Source: Paragorgia papillata
Lineage: Eukaryota; Cnidaria; Anthozoa; Scleralcyonacea; Coralliidae
Length of the DNA: 64,000 nt
Direction: 5' to 3'
Assembly (NCBI GenBank): GCA_035771165.1
Contig: JAWNZC010000232.1
Span: 3,275,501 to 3,339,500 of the forward strand
Part shown: positions 32,665 through 45,556 of the stretch, piece after piece
How the letters are laid out: every line of letters starts with the position of its first letter
Position numbering within the stretch: the first letter of the stretch is position 1
Made by a program: the position numbers and the translations under genes
The notes under the pieces: generated by a model
Told to the model about the DNA's origin: nothing
What the model saw: the letters and a program-made list of their open reading frames with translations, nothing else
The model's database searches: none

Positions 32665-33300
32665 TTTGTGGAAACACCACATTTATTGCTGAGCTTTCGA
32701 CCTGTTGACCCAGGCCTTCATCAGAGCAAATACCAACCTAGTGTTGGCTCACATCATATAAGCAATTCAACTTAACAACCAAAATCACGCAAGATGACAA
32801 TGGCTTAGTAATTGTAGCATTGTGATCTTGCGTGATTTTGGTTGTTAAACTCTTTTGCTGCCAGAATCCTCTTCTTGACGAGTAAAATAGTCTGGTGTTA
32901 GACAGAGTAAAAATAATAATAAAAGTCAACTTTGGTCGACTTTAGCGGTGAAAGAGTTAACAAATCTCTCTACCTGTCCGAATTATCTCTTCCACTGCTA
33001 AAGTCGACCAAAGTTTACTTTGATTATTTTACTCTGTCTAACACCAGACTATTTTAATCTGTCTAACGCCAGATGATTTTACACGTCAAGGGGAGAACTC
33101 TAGCAGCAAAAGAGTTAACAAAACCTATCTCTCTACCTGCCCCAATTAACTCTTTCGCTGTCAGAGTTCTCCCCTTGACGAATAAAATCATCTGGTGTTA
33201 GACAGAGTAAAATAATAAAAGTCAACTTTGGTCGACTTTAGCAGTGAAAGAGTTAAGTTGAATTATTTATAAGACGTGAGCCAACACTAGGTTAGTGTTG
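32665..33300. repeat. Nested inverted-repeat cluster with three TTAA MITEs
   Basis: An outer inverted pair (32733-32775 and 33252-33298, sharing CCTAGTGTTGGCTCAC) encloses a 72-bp foldback (32775-32846) and three copies of one MITE: 32845-32960 (+), 32982-33118 (-), 33146-33256 (+). Each MITE is bounded by TTAACTCTTT..AAAGAGTTAA-type ends; the inner end of the minus copy is degenerate. Left of the cluster a minus-strand CTGATGA..GAAA motif (32695-32724) resembles the ends of Penelope-like elements. Confidence 0.65.
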
Positions 33301-33354
33301 TTTTTGTTGCTGATGATGGTAGAGAGGATGCTGTTTTGAACAACATCTTTTCCT

Positions 33355-33545
33355 ATTATGTTGATATTCAGTAAATATAGTGCCATACCGTCATACTATC
33401 ATACCATGACACAATATGTTGATATTCAGTATATATAGTGCCATACCATCATATACCATACCATGACACAATATGTTGATATTCAGTATAATGCCATACC
33501 GCTATACTATCATACCATGACAAAATATGTTGATATTCAGGAAAG
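33355..33545. repeat. Tandem repeat, about 60-bp unit, three copies
   Basis: The unit AATATGTTGATATTCAGTA..GTGCCATACC..CATACCATGACA repeats three times plus a partial fourth, with small indels. Confidence 0.8.
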
Positions 33546-33559
33546 ATAGTAAGTACTAC

Positions 33560-34960
33560 GTATCGTAACAGTACAGTTTATAAATTAATATTTAAAAAAT
33601 AATGTTTCAAAATCATTAGAAAACCATTTCACGTTATTTTTGCTATTTTCGCCCGCCGCCGTAGTCCGCTTTTGTTCGCCAAAGCTTTTGTTGGGGAGTT
33701 TATTATATCGTTACCACTCAGTCTCTGGTGTGCTCTGCGGACAAACGTAATTATTCATGTAGAAACAGATTATAAACTACATGTATCTCTCTAAATATTT
33801 CAATGTTTTGTAACACAGAGAGTTAGAACACCACCAGACAGATTAAAAAACTTGTCAACAATGTCCACTAAGACCATGGGACAATATCATAGAAAATTCA
33901 ACATTATTGCGTGGGAACCTCGCCCAAAGTAGGAACTACGTCATTGTCATATTTCGTGACAACAAAACCTAGAAATAACTGCATGCAAAAAGAAACACAA
34001 TTTCTACTACACTTAATCCAATTATTATCGCTACGTCAATGCAGCACGCAGTCTCAGAACGCCTGGTTATGCTCAGGGCCCTTGCTTAGCAGTCTATGTT
34101 GATGTATCAACAGGGGCAGCACGCAATCCATAAACCGGTTACGCTAATGTCACTCTTCCTTTTTGTCCCAAAAACTGAAATGAAATACGATGATACAAAA
34201 TGAAATACACACATAGCTAGCTGTAGGTCTTGTAACATCTTAGATAGTGATTCTATACCACAATTGAATCAAATTGTGTGTTTGTTATTGCTATAGTGTG
34301 AAAAACTCTAAAGACTCACGAACAGGACTGTTTCTTTTTAAAACATGTCAAAACAAACTGCTTTTACCACACCGACACTTTCGTGCTTCGTCATGGCTCA
34401 GGGAGCGCGCCTAAATGTTTCTGCATTACCACAGAGCATGGTAAGAACATCACAACGTATGCTGCCAAAAACGTGATTTGAGGTCTTAAGATTTTGTTTT
34501 AAAGTGCCCTCGTGCATGCAAAAGTACAAAGAACGCCATCTCAAATGCCGTAAATTAAAATATTGTTGGCGGTTGGGGGCATGCCCAAATGCATGCCCAG
34601 GATCCCTAGTGTCATCACTTTGGCCTAAATTGTCCGGAAATAATTTTTGTAGTGGGAAACACTGGTGACTTTCTCCGATATAATACACATAATGAGAATT
34701 TGCGTTATCCAAATCAACTTCTTTTGACTTTTAACGAAAGAAAGACAGAAGTCATGCTTGTTGGTACTCATACTTATGAATTTCTCCATATAGCGATATT
34801 TCTAAAATATTTAAGACACGATTTCTGTTTATGATCGTTCGTCGCCTTCTGCTTCATTTCTGGCGATTGACGGCAACAAATATGAAATATCCAACAAATG
34901 TCGTAAATCAACGTTGTTTTTTTAAATATATCTGATTTACCGCTCGAGTTTAACTTTACA
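33560..34960. other. No gene recognised
   Basis: Short open frames only, none with recognisable motifs or splice-supported structure. Confidence 0.4.
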
Positions 34961-34989
34961 AGACTTGCAACAATCTTCTAAGTTTATAA

Positions 34990-35133
34990 GAACCGAATCG
35001 ACCGCTCCCCCCAGGACGAGCGAAGTTCAAATTATCCACGTGACCAAATACTCCAAGAATCTTGGAGTATTTCGGAATCACGTGACCAGCCTTTCCCATT
35101 TTGAAAGCAGAAAAGGCCCTGGGTACGAGGTTG
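34990..35133. repeat. MITE remnant with GTACGAGGTTG end
   Basis: Right end CTGGGTACGAGGTTG matches the MULE-like MITE end family. The interior contains a hairpin around TACTCCAAGAATCTTGGAGTA. The left terminus is not clear. Confidence 0.45.
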
Positions 35134-35139
35134 GACGTA

Positions 35140-38080
35140 GCCAGCAAACTGGGCGTTAAGAGGCAGAGAAACGAGTTGAAAGAGCGCCTGCAACTATCGC
35201 TTCATTTTTCTGATTTATGCGCACGGAGCGAACGCAAAATTACCATTAGTTAAGAAAAATAAAAACGCCTTTTCAATTTAATATTAACTATGATTTGATC
35301 ATGCACGGATACCTCGTTTAATTCAAAACTCCACTTTTGCTATCAATTCAATACTAATCGTGTAACGGTTTTTAGGCATTGACATTGCTCAACTGTGAAA
35401 CTTTTTTTTTCAATTTGATGTAGCTTCGCCTGTCCCCGTGTAAAAGCGAGTGGTAGTCTGTGCTGCCGCCAATATTTATATTCACCAACAAGTCTACTAA
35501 AAGAGATCGGAAGAGTCCACATCAAGCGTTTGCGAAAAAGGCTAGGAAATTGGCTGAAAGCTGACAAGCAAGAGCATATTAAAGTCCAGGCTAAATAACT
35601 TTCCTGCTCGTAGCCTTCTTGCAACTTCGGCCGGCTAACGGGTCTCTATATTTCGAAGTTTGAAAAGACTCAGTAGCGTGCGTGTCATGATACACAAGCA
35701 TAGCGCATATTTTCCGTTAACTTAAGCTTGTTCGATTTTTGGGCAACACTTCCAGCTTTCTTACTTCATTCCACACACATTTATTTCCATGGATAGAAAG
35801 AACATATTCGAAACACTGTTTTTTGGAAATTTTGTTGTATTCCAAGCGATGTGTTTTGAGAAATTAGCTTTCGAAATGTTAAATAAACTTGCGAACGCGG
35901 AATCAGGCTATAATTTAGGATGTGGTAGTTCGTTCTAAAATAGCATGAATTCCCGCTGAAAGGATCATGCCGTAATTGCAATTGCCGTTTTAAACCGTTT
36001 TGTTGATGCTGCGGTTGAGCCATTCCAATTCTCTATTCGCACATGTATAGCGAAGGGTTGTTCTTGTGTACTTGATGCCGAATTCTGTCTAAGGTTAGCA
36101 AACTGCGGCCGAGGAAAATATTTCAGCGTGACACGTAAACAGCCCCTTTGGCTTCGTTTACCCCAAAAATATTTTTAATGTGCTGTGTTGCCGTTGGCAT
36201 TCAGCGTCGAAATACAAGTGGAAAAATTTGATGAGGGTTGGTGTACTCCCAACCAAAATATTAAAATTAGACGTGCCTAGAAAAAGGTAACAGAATCTTC
36301 ATTGTTTATATAAATGTTCTATGGGTTTGGTTTTGTTTGCGAAATTTTATGTTTAACGTCCCATTGAGAAACCAGACACACAATCAGCTTCATGTAATTC
36401 CGCTTGGCAAGACGAATCAAAGTTAAGCGACGGTGGAAGAGCACGCCAAGTACTGTAATAGAGTTCGGTGCACACCAATGTTCTTGAGTCGTGCAGTGTG
36501 GAATTCTTGCAAAATCTGACGTGATTTCAGTATTATTCTACATCCTCGTTCCCAGGACGTCCTCAGTGCACTGGCAAATCGGATGCCCTAGGACATTGAC
36601 TCATTGACTACATCGCATCGCCCTGGGTGCGAGCATGGATAACAAATGAGATACACTGATCAGCTATTTCAAGAAAAGTTTATTTATTATGACGTCCGAA
36701 AGGTTTGGTGTTTACTGTTCTTCCCACTGGACAAAATAGCACAATTTCCCTTACCGAAATGCAATTCAAAGGTAGCTACAGTAGGTTGTTCACGAACATA
36801 ATTTGGCGTCGCCGACGAGTGAGTCACCGAGACACGCTATGTCTAAAATCATTCGATTTTGAGAGTTAAATGATGAAACTCATCGCAATTCCAAGTCGCT
36901 TTAGGAATCCTACTTTGTTGGCTTATTCGTAGACTTTTTCGATGTTGTCTGAGCGACAATCTTCACTCTACTCAGAGCGTTGTTTGATAGTTGAAAATAT
37001 ATTTGCCCAGCCAATCACACACTTCGATCGTTTTCATCTGACCAAGTTTGTAGAGGAAAATCGGAAAATAAATTTTTTGACACGTAAACAGGCTAAACGC
37101 CTTTTCGATGCCGATGCGACGATTTTTGGTCAAGTTTATAAGTTATAACGAACAGGGGCGGGGATCCAGGAATTTTTCAGAGTACGTCAAAACCTGGAAA
37201 TATTATTTCTAGGTGGGTCCGGGGCCATGCCACACCGGAAAATTTGGTTGCCTGAAATGACATTTCCTGCATTCTGACAAGACTATTTAGCAAAATCTTA
37301 CAGTTTTAACTTGTGTTTTTTATACAACGTTTTATGATTTTTTGAGCATGATTTTTTGGTTTTGCATTTTTTTTATCATTATTGGAGACAATTTTTAGGA
37401 CTGTTTTGCTCCATGTCAGAGCTCATCAGCATGCCTACGAATCACTATTGTACAATGAATCCAACATGGACAGCCAAGGCTCCAAAATATTTTGTAAGGT
37501 CAATTGCAGCCACTTGCTGCAATCCCTTAGCTGCCAAGCTGGCTGGTTTTGAGGCACCAGTTACTCGCCTTAACACATAACTCTATCCAGCCAGACACTG
37601 TCTGGTTAGAAGAAGTTTTAGTATCAATAGACCACATGGGACATTTCATGCACATAAAGAAGCTCGCCTCTCTACATCATCCCAAGTCATACTCATACTA
37701 ACAAGTAACTACCAAGTACTTTTTTTTCTCTTTTCCCCAGAAATATATATACTGTATATATTCACAAGATAATATACATGGTGCAAATAGATATGAAAGA
37801 AGAAAATAATAATTTACAGTGATGGGAAATCTATAAGAAAGCAAAATTTGCTTGTTTGGCGTAGATCCCTTTTATAGGAAATAGAACTAGTATATACATT
37901 AATAATTAACAAACTATGGACAATATATACCCCCTCAAGCCCACTACACAACATCTAAATTATCGATGTTGCATAATAGGCCCAAGAAGGTATTTACTGT
38001 CATATTAACTTAATATAACATTGTTGGTATACCCTATAAAATTGTTTTGTTTAAAGTACATTTACTATTTCACATATACT
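35140..38080. other. No gene recognised
   Basis: Open frames at 36942-37148 (+) and 35781-36023 (-) are short and motif-free. A fragment near 37151 (GGGGCGGGGATCCAGGA) looks like a repeat end. Otherwise nothing supported. Confidence 0.35.
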
Positions 38081-38110
38081 GTGTGTATATATATATATAT
38101 ATATATAATT

Positions 38111-38218
38111 AACAGTTATACCATGAGCTCGAGTTGTATATGAGCTCATAGCCAACGAGGCGCTTCGCCGATTTGGCTATTAGTTCGTATACAACGAGAG
38201 CGAATGGTATAACTGTTT
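38111..38218. repeat. Foldback MITE
   Basis: Arms AACAGTTATACCATGAGCTC and its inverse (ending GGTATAACTGTTT) with a central CGAGGCGCTTCGCCG hairpin, right of a TA microsatellite (38083-38106). Confidence 0.7.
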
Positions 38219-39192
38219 TATTATCTAGCCAAGCACTGTACAAGAGACAAAATTACAGCGAAATGTTTGAAACAACAAACGTCCGGCATAGGCAACTAAT
38301 ACTTCCGCCATGTGTAATGATGCATTCACATAGAGTTTCTCGCTGAGCTGTTCGGGGAACAGCTTCGAAATGTTGTATAAATGTTGCTCGAGAGAAAAAA
38401 AATGTGTTAAGCAGATCAACAAAAAAGATTAAAAGGTACCTTTATGAAGTCAAAAGGTGGGTCAGTTGTTTATATTAGCGTTGCTGTCGTGAAAAAGGTT
38501 TCGATTTCATGGAAAAATGAAACTGAAACACCTTCGGCAGTGAAACTAAATTACTTAGTTGGTTGTTTTTGAAAAAGAACATGCTTTTTACTACTCCAAA
38601 TGCTTATCTAAATAAAAAAAGTCTCTTTACTGGTAATTTCCTACGAGATGTGTGTTGTAAGCTTGATTTTAACCGTGAGTTTTTTTAAGTAAAAAGACGT
38701 AATTTTTAGGTGAATTTTAGCATTTAACATGCTAAATTGTGTATGTGTTAATGTATTTTTACACAATGTTGTTTTTTAATACATTGGTTTGAGGGTGTTG
38801 ATGTTTTTCTGTATACTGAAAATCCGTCAATTTCAACTCTTTTCGGTAGTTTAAAAAAACATGCCGCCATCTTGTTTTTCCTCTACTAGCAGGATATGAG
38901 CTGATAGCCTGGTAGTAGGGAACCAATCAGATAACGCAAAAGCTCATATCCGATAGCATGCTATATATAGCATGAAATGGTGGCCATATTTGTGTACCAT
39001 CTTTATCCTATGGGAATTTAGCTCTATTCTTATTAAAAAATTTCGTATTGTTTCACTACCCCAATGGGGCCACCGATCACGTGAGTGAAAACGATCCATT
39101 GATCTAAAATTGTTCCAAACTTTCGGCTACAATAAGATTATTTAATTATAATTACTGACCCTTATCAAATTCCATTGTTCTCTGTCTGCATT

Positions 39193-39420
39193 ATTATTGA
39201 AATCACTAGAGTGGTAAATTGGCGGTTCGGAAATCGATTTGGATGAATGTACCACGTGATGCGAAATTAATCATCACGTGACAAATCTGTGAGCATTCAT
39301 TGGATAACATTAAAAATGTTCACCACGAGGTGCATTCATTTCGCATCACGTGGTACATTCAAATGACCTCCAACGTTCGTTTTTGATTCGACAATTTACC
39401 ACTCTAGTGGTTTCGATAAT
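39193..39420. repeat. Foldback MITE (CACTAGAGTGGTAAATTG)
   Basis: Inverted ends ATTATTGAAATCACTAGAGT / ACTCTAGTGGTTTCGATAAT, with an inner inverted pair GTACCACGTGATGCGAAAT. Lies about 75 bp upstream of the ORF at 39497. Confidence 0.75.
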
Positions 39421-39496
39421 ATATCAACGATTTTTGCCGGATCACACTTGTGCGGGCGCATATTGTCAGCAGTGTATCCCGTAAACACATAACAAA

Positions 39497-40222
39497 ATGG
39501 CCGGCACTTTGTCAAGGAGTGAGTTGAGCGAAGCAATAGCGGATTTTAAATCGCCTGGAAATGACACCGATAGGGGGGGGGGGATTTTGGAATCGTTGGC
39601 GGTTGATATGAAATTTACCGTGGAAGGCCAGTGGCTGAAAAGAGTGCGAGGCGGAAAGAATAAACCAGATTTTGGGATGGGATCAATGGATGGCTTGCTA
39701 GAGGAAGTTGTCGGCAATAAACTTGAGTTGGCTGGCCCACTGATCGACTTCTACCTGAAGCAAATCGGGAAGGCTTTTCGAAACAAGCTGTCGCACTCTA
39801 AAGCTACTGGTTTAATAAACCCTGTGACGATGGCAATTCCATGGGGTATTTACCGACACATTCTTGTTTTGGTGAGAGGGTATTCTGGCGACGTACAGAG
39901 TAAAAGTGATGGCTCAAAACAATATGTGACAATCGACTATGAACACAGCGTCTTAACTGTTTTCGCCTGCCAGATTTTCTGGAGAAAGTGTCCTCGCATT
40001 CAGACATTTTAAAAAGGTACCGTCAAAAACGCCTGGGAAAAGATGCTGTCTGTTTACAATGGCAGATCGGTCGTAGCTGTTACAAGTATCACACCACTTT
40101 GCATGGATTACTGTATGAAAAAGGAAACTTTGACAATTTTGTTTTATATACAGCGATACACGTCGGACGACTTTGTGTCGGATACTAGTCTACAGGCCCT
40201 CATGAATCAGTATTCTTCGTGA
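39497..40222 (+). CDS. Unrecognised single-exon ORF with in-frame TAA
   Basis: ATG at 39497 opens 171 codons (MAGTLSRSELSEAIADFKSP, KNKPDFGMGSMDGLLEEVV, LAGPLIDFYLKQIGKAFRNK) up to a TAA at 40010-40012. The same frame then stays open for another 69 codons (KNAWEKMLSVYNGRS, YIQRYTSDDFVSD) to a TGA at 40220-40222. An 11-base G run (39573-39583) encodes a triple Gly. No signal peptide or membrane segment seen. Composition looks protein-coding, but I do not recognise the family. It may be a pseudogene, a short intact product, or a gene with a sequencing error. Confidence 0.5.
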
Positions 40223-40273
40223 ACTTACATGCAGTAAAATAGAGAAAATATAGTAATATACATATATTCTAAA

Positions 40274-40427
40274 AGTCAACCTCGCGAGGCCATTTGCTTA
40301 GCCAGATTCTCAGATATCAAACACAATAGATATTTGTCTCATAGCCTTGCAAGGTAAAATTCCCATGAAAAATGATGAGCGCACACAAGAGAATCTTGCT
40401 GAGCAAATGGCCTTGTGAGACGGTTAG
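40274..40427. repeat. Foldback MITE
   Basis: Inverted ends TCAACCTCGCGAGGCCATTT and its diverged partner AAATGGCCTTGTGAGACGG. Confidence 0.6.
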
Positions 40428-40436
40428 CCCACATAG

Positions 40437-40485
40437 TAGCTCTTGTGTGCAGCTGGCTTTGCAAGCCAGCTGCACAGAAGAGCTA
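40437..40485. repeat. 49-nt perfect-like hairpin
   Basis: TAGCTCTTgtGTGCAGCTGG with its inverse, arms of about 22 bp with one two-base mismatch and a 3-base loop. Confidence 0.7.
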
Positions 40486-40551
40486 CTTTTTTACCAGCTA
40501 ATTTTGTTCAACCAAATCTTCTTAATATTTCTGCATACGAGAACACTCACC

Positions 40552-40720
40552 ATTGCCTAATTTCATGTCGCGAAAGAAACTGGCACTGTCCTGGAAAATC
40601 CATTAGTACCAGCCTCCGGCGTGCAATATTCATTTGTTTCACACCACACCGGAGACTGGTACTAACAGATTTTCCAGGACAGTGCCAGTCTCTTTCGCTA
40701 CATGAAATTAATTAGGCAAT
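40552..40720. repeat. Foldback MITE, about 70-bp arms
   Basis: Ends ATTGCCTAATTTCATGT / ATGAAATTAATTAGGCAAT; arms share CTGGCACTGTCCTGGAAAAT. 169 bp in all. Confidence 0.8.
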
Positions 40721-40729
40721 ACTGTAGAA

Positions 40730-41770
40730 TCTGGCAAGCTACAATAGCTCTTAGCCAGGACTCAAACTATGGAGTGTATGGAGGAGGAACATAGGGGGAT
40801 CCAGCAGCAGCCCCCCTCCTCCATTAAAAAAATATTTTCTTGCATTTTTAGTGGGGGGAGGGGTACCATTTAAAAAAGGGGTCTGTACTCCTCCTAGCTC
40901 CCCTTTGCTACATCAATAGGACAGGCATGTACAGAGGCTGTATGATAACAGATCAACATGGCAATATAAAAGATCAACATGGTGAATAAGTCCTATCGAC
41001 TGGATATTATTTTTTTAGCTAAAACTGCTTTATTCATCAGATAAAAACTTATAGAATTCTGTATTATGCAGGAACTACTCTATCAATGTACACTGTAGGC
41101 ATGTGTATTACTGCATGCAATTTTGACACAAAACAAACCACAATTGTTTACTCACAAGTTTATTAAATACTGAAATTATATTACAAAATTATATTACGAA
41201 ATCTTTATAATTTTCATTGCAAATAAATGGCATAAATTATGAAACTGTCTGTCAAAATTGCCAAGTAGCAGGAGAGGAAAAAAGGCAACTACTGTAATAA
41301 ACACTTGCCTAAAAGATAAATACACCAAAAAAATTGGTAACTATTACTATACATATATATGATTAACAAATTATGTAGTTATGTAGTATTGTACAAGTAT
41401 ATTATACAGTGGTTGCAAACAGTAGCTGCTTAATTGCAGTGTAAAATATGGTATTGACTTGTTAGAACAGTAGAAATGGGTATTGCTTTCAATTTTCTTG
41501 ATACTATTACTTAATTTTAAAAGAGCTTTCACAGTTTGTTGGAAGTGTTTGTTAAAAAATTACATACACTATAACTAACAGCTTGATATTAGGCTTTGCA
41601 TTTAAGCACAACTTTGTGACCACCACTGTATTTATACTTATAATTATTATATATTATTGTATCAGGATATATAATTGTATATTATGATATAATTATAATA
41701 CACTCGTACTGTAATGAAAATAATTAATAAATATTGAAAATATTATTTTATTATAATTATTATTAAATGA
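40730..41770. other. AT-rich spacer
   Basis: A small repeat near 40785-40910 has inverted GGGGGATCC / GGGGGGAGGGG blocks. The rest is very AT-rich, lying downstream of the minus-strand gene that follows. No gene seen. Confidence 0.4.
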
Positions 41771-41771
41771 G

Positions 41772-42112
41772 CTCCTATTGCAAAACTGCTACATGTAAGT
41801 GACCTTCCAGTCTCTTGCATAGATGCTGTTTGTTTCCTACACTTAAACCATGCCTTTTCAACTCAACTCGAAGTTCCTTAATGGAAAGAGTTTTTGGATT
41901 AATCAGAGACCTTGTGCCAGTTTGCAGGACATGTACTGACTTTACATGACCATCAAGAGAAATATCATCAGAGAATCTTTCAACACACAAAGAACAACAT
42001 ACTGGCTTCAATATGACAAGTACCTCTTCAGTAAGGGCTTGTATTTCTGCACATTTAAGGACAACCTCACATTCCTCACAAAAAGAACATTGCAGCACTT
42101 CACCATTTTTCA

Positions 42113-42145
<33 letters not shown>

Positions 42146-44218
42146 ACAGATAAGAATATCTTTAACATGAGGGGGAACCCGTGATTCATAGTGTGAGACA
42201 TACATTGAGGGCATAGGTTGATGCTCTGGCAAATAAAAAGCTCTGACATAATTAGCCTGCATAACTTGCCACCATTTTCCTAATTTGCCAACAGCCCTTG
42301 AACGATTAGTTAGGGCAAGATCATGCTTTATGCCTGCATGCTTGGATTCTTTAGCCTGTAGTGAGATAATGCCATAGCCTACTTTATATTGATCATAAAG
42401 CAGGGAAGCATTATATGGCAGGGCATATGCCATTGTCCAAACTGTAATATTCACTGAAGAAGGAAAAAAATGCTAAGAGACTAAAATATTTTGTCAATGA
42501 CTCTTTCAGCTGCAATATTTCTGGTGGGCTGGTATAAACTTTGTTAAACAAAGTGCCAGCATCTCTAAGGAATTCCACTGCTTTTCCTAAAGCTTGCCTC
42601 TTCAATTTTTCAGAGGTACTCTCATTAACTGCCTTGCCAACGCTATAGCTTGTCTCCCAATCAACCTAGACGTGAGATTGTTTGCTCTACAATCTTTGTT
42701 TTCATAGTGCTCCTTGATTTGCTTGGCAACAAAATCCAGACCACAACCAGGAACCTCCACTACCACACTTTGTTCAACAACATCACACAGATATTTATTT
42801 AACCGGTGAGCTTAATATCTTCAAAAATATATCAACAACTCCCCTGTGCAATGCTTCTTTGTAAATTAAATTTAACATATGTTGCCATGAATTAATTTCA
42901 TTATGCACAGGCTCGGGCCTTTGGCGATGAGCAAATTTCCCAATGCGAGGTGGCCCTGCCTGTTTTATACCATTCTCTGTCATGAAAACTAGCTCTCGGC
43001 TGTGAATTTGGGCATGTGTCAACTCTGTTGACAAACCCTTTCTAAATGCCTCAAGTTTCCTAACGGCTTCTTCCCTTGTTGCTAAGGTTGGGGGTTTCCA
43101 GGTATCAGTCTCTGAGAAGCCAATAGACTGACCCATTCTATTCAGACTACCCTTGTGTACATTAGCATAGGGGGATGGGTATGTTGCAGCTTGATTGAGC
43201 TCATTGTTTGCCCAACTTTGCCACGACTGATCTGCACTAGGTTGGAACTCCATAGTGCATTGATGGCCAGCTATATTGACAAGATTGCCTTCAAGAACAA
43301 GCATCTCATCAGTATGTTGTTTCCAGAGCTCTGCCATTATGGGATCTTTTTCTGGAACACTTAAACAATGCAGAAAATAATGTGAATCTCTACTTCTTAC
43401 CTTTGCACCAAAATTCCAACAAGTAAGCGACCCAATACACATCCCAAGCTCACTTGTTTCTGGGGCACCATCATCTGAAAACTGAAAAATAAAATGATTT
43501 CTGTTCTCATTAAACCACAGCATTTGATTGTAAAGCCGAGGTGATCCTAAATACAGGTGTAAAATCATGTACACTAAACCTGTAATAGTGCGGGATACAC
43601 CAGAATAGTTTGGGATAGGTGAAACATGGCCTATATCAAGACCTTTCACAAATCTATCTACCTTCAAGTCATTGACAATTTTAGGCAAAGATATGTCAAC
43701 ATCTAAACATTTCAAATTTCTAGGTAGCCAAATTTCCTTTTCAGCATTAAATACTGAACTTTGAGTTTTACAAACTAGTTTAAATTTACGTCTAGATAGA
43801 AAATTTTGATATTTCATTGCAACAGCTTGCTTTAATGCCTGTTCAGAATTGTTATACTGACTTACTGCCTTTCCAAATACCCCCTGTAAATACCTCCCTC
43901 TCTTGTAATTAGAAAACAACTTATCTATGACTTCTTTTGCAGCATTAGCAGCAACAAAATCCCATGCTCCATAGATTGCTGGTTCTTCTCCACCATGAAT
44001 ATAAGTCAAGGCATCTGCAGTTTCTTTGCGTCTTCGGTATCTTGTGCTGTTACTTGCATCACTTATCATCACAAAGGTTGTCTGTTTTTTTATTCGCTTT
44101 GACCGTGCCTGCTGGGTTTGTTGAAGAAGGACTTTCAATCTGTCATACTCTTCCTTCAATTCCTTGACTTTTTGTTGGAGAGTACTAACTTCCAGCTTTG
44201 AAGCTTGCAGTGTTATTT
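41772..44218 (-). pseudogene. SAP/zinc-finger gene of an unassigned family
   Basis: Minus strand, from acceptor TTTTTTGTTAG at 44219. A coiled coil (LEVSTLQQKVKELKEEYDRL) leads into about 400 residues with MLWFNENRNHFIFQFSDDGA and FQPSADQSWQSWANNELNQA. Frameshifts near 42800 and 42640 interrupt it, and a C16/CA run at 42114-42143 disturbs the frame again. The C-terminal part has CCSLC..H..H (C2H2-like) and a SAP domain, NPKTLSIKELRVELKRHGL, which binds AT-rich DNA. I recall similar uncharacterised proteins being abundant in anthozoans; the function is unknown. Transposon origin is possible. Confidence 0.65.
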
Positions 44219-44452
44219 CTAACAAAAAAGTATATAATTTAAGAACATTGATTAATGTGAATAATTACACATGTATTTATCTATAGAACATTACATTAAC
44301 TTTGTACAGTATATTTTTGGCAAATTAAAGTTACCAAGTCCTATAAACTTTCCCACTCTAGTATTGAAAGTATTGTACCCACTTGGCTACTTTTAGACAA
44401 GGGAGATGATCAACTAAGAAGATTACATGTGCTTATTATACCCATAGCTTAC

Positions 44453-44716
44453 CTGATTCCTTTCTTAGTATTTCTACATCATTCTTTTTGCTATCCAAGA
44501 GTTGTTGTTGCTCGGTTAGATTACCAAAACGAGCCAGCTTCGCTTCATATTCTTCATTTGCTCGTTCGCACTCTTCTCTCATCTCTCTTTTAAGAGAATT
44601 CCTTATTTGAAAACGCGAGTCCTCTCAGAATTGCATTTTCCGGGATGTCCCTTGTCTTTCATACATTGTTTAGATCTCTTGCATTTTTCTTCATTTCTAG
44701 CAACGTTGAAAAGAAA
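44453..44716 (-). pseudogene. Upstream exon of the SAP/zinc-finger gene
   Basis: Ends at donor GGAATCAG|GTAAGC (phase 1, matching the next exon). Reads CKRSKQCMKDKGHPGKC, a Cys/His motif, then after a frameshift near 44625 continues as RNSLKREMREECERANEEYE, a coiled coil that runs on into the next exon. Upstream limit set by an acceptor-like CGTTGCTAG. Confidence 0.5.
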
Positions 44717-45454
44717 TCAAAGTCATTATATTTGCTAGATTGGCTATTGAAGAAGAAGCAAAGATGGCGGACGTCAAAAGTGGTTTTCAAAATAGGGGTT
44801 TAAGCTCGCTGTACTTACATTTCTTCTTATCTTCCTGTCTCGCTACTCGACGCCATTATACAAAACTTTGATATCCATTTGAAGAATATGTCGTTTGAAG
44901 ACTGATGACGAATATATTACCAAATTCATACCGAATGGTGGTCCCCAGAGTCGGTTTTTGGCATTTTGCGAACAAACACAACAAAATGACATATAAGTTC
45001 CAAGATCATTTTAAAGAAAACACTACATAAAATCTCTGAACACAAAAATATCGCGAAAAATTCTAGTAAAACGCAAGTTTAACCACCCCTATAGCTAAAA
45101 AATGGCATTCGGAAAATCCTACAAAAATTCATCGAAATCATAAAATTGGTCTTCTAACAATGCGACATTCTGAAAAAAGAATGCCTAATTTACCTCAAAA
45201 TTGCATTTTAGATTATAACAATTCCAATATTGCATGCCTAATTTATGTGTATTCATGCGTGAAATTGTGGATATCCTCCATTGCACAAACTAGTCACGTG
45301 ACATAATAAACTCTGCTGGCGCCGTCTGGGAGAAAAATCATAGCAACTGACCAACGTGGATGGGGGTTATTATTCAAACTCTCTGAGGGAAACAGGGACG
45401 GTCCTTTTTGTTAGCAGGGAAATTATCAGGGGTAATTCTAAACGCACTAAACTA

Positions 45455-45556
45455 GCACACTGCAATATTAAAAATAATGCAGCTAGCACACTGCAATATT
45501 AAAAATATTACAGCTAGCACACTGCAATATTAAAAATATTGCAGCTAGCATACTGA
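45455..45556. repeat. Tandem repeat, 31-bp unit, three copies
   Basis: CTAGCACACTGCAATATTAA-based unit; each unit contains an AT-rich hairpin (GCAATATT/AATATTGC). The 44717-45454 spacer to its side shows no gene. Confidence 0.8.

Noticed and set aside
32695..32724. Minus-strand CTGATGA..GAAA motif as a ribozyme
   Set aside because: Stem II pairs well, but there is an extra A after the core and no stem III or cleavage triplet follows.
33355..33545. CRISPR array
   Set aside because: Units are contiguous with no unique spacers, and this is eukaryotic DNA.
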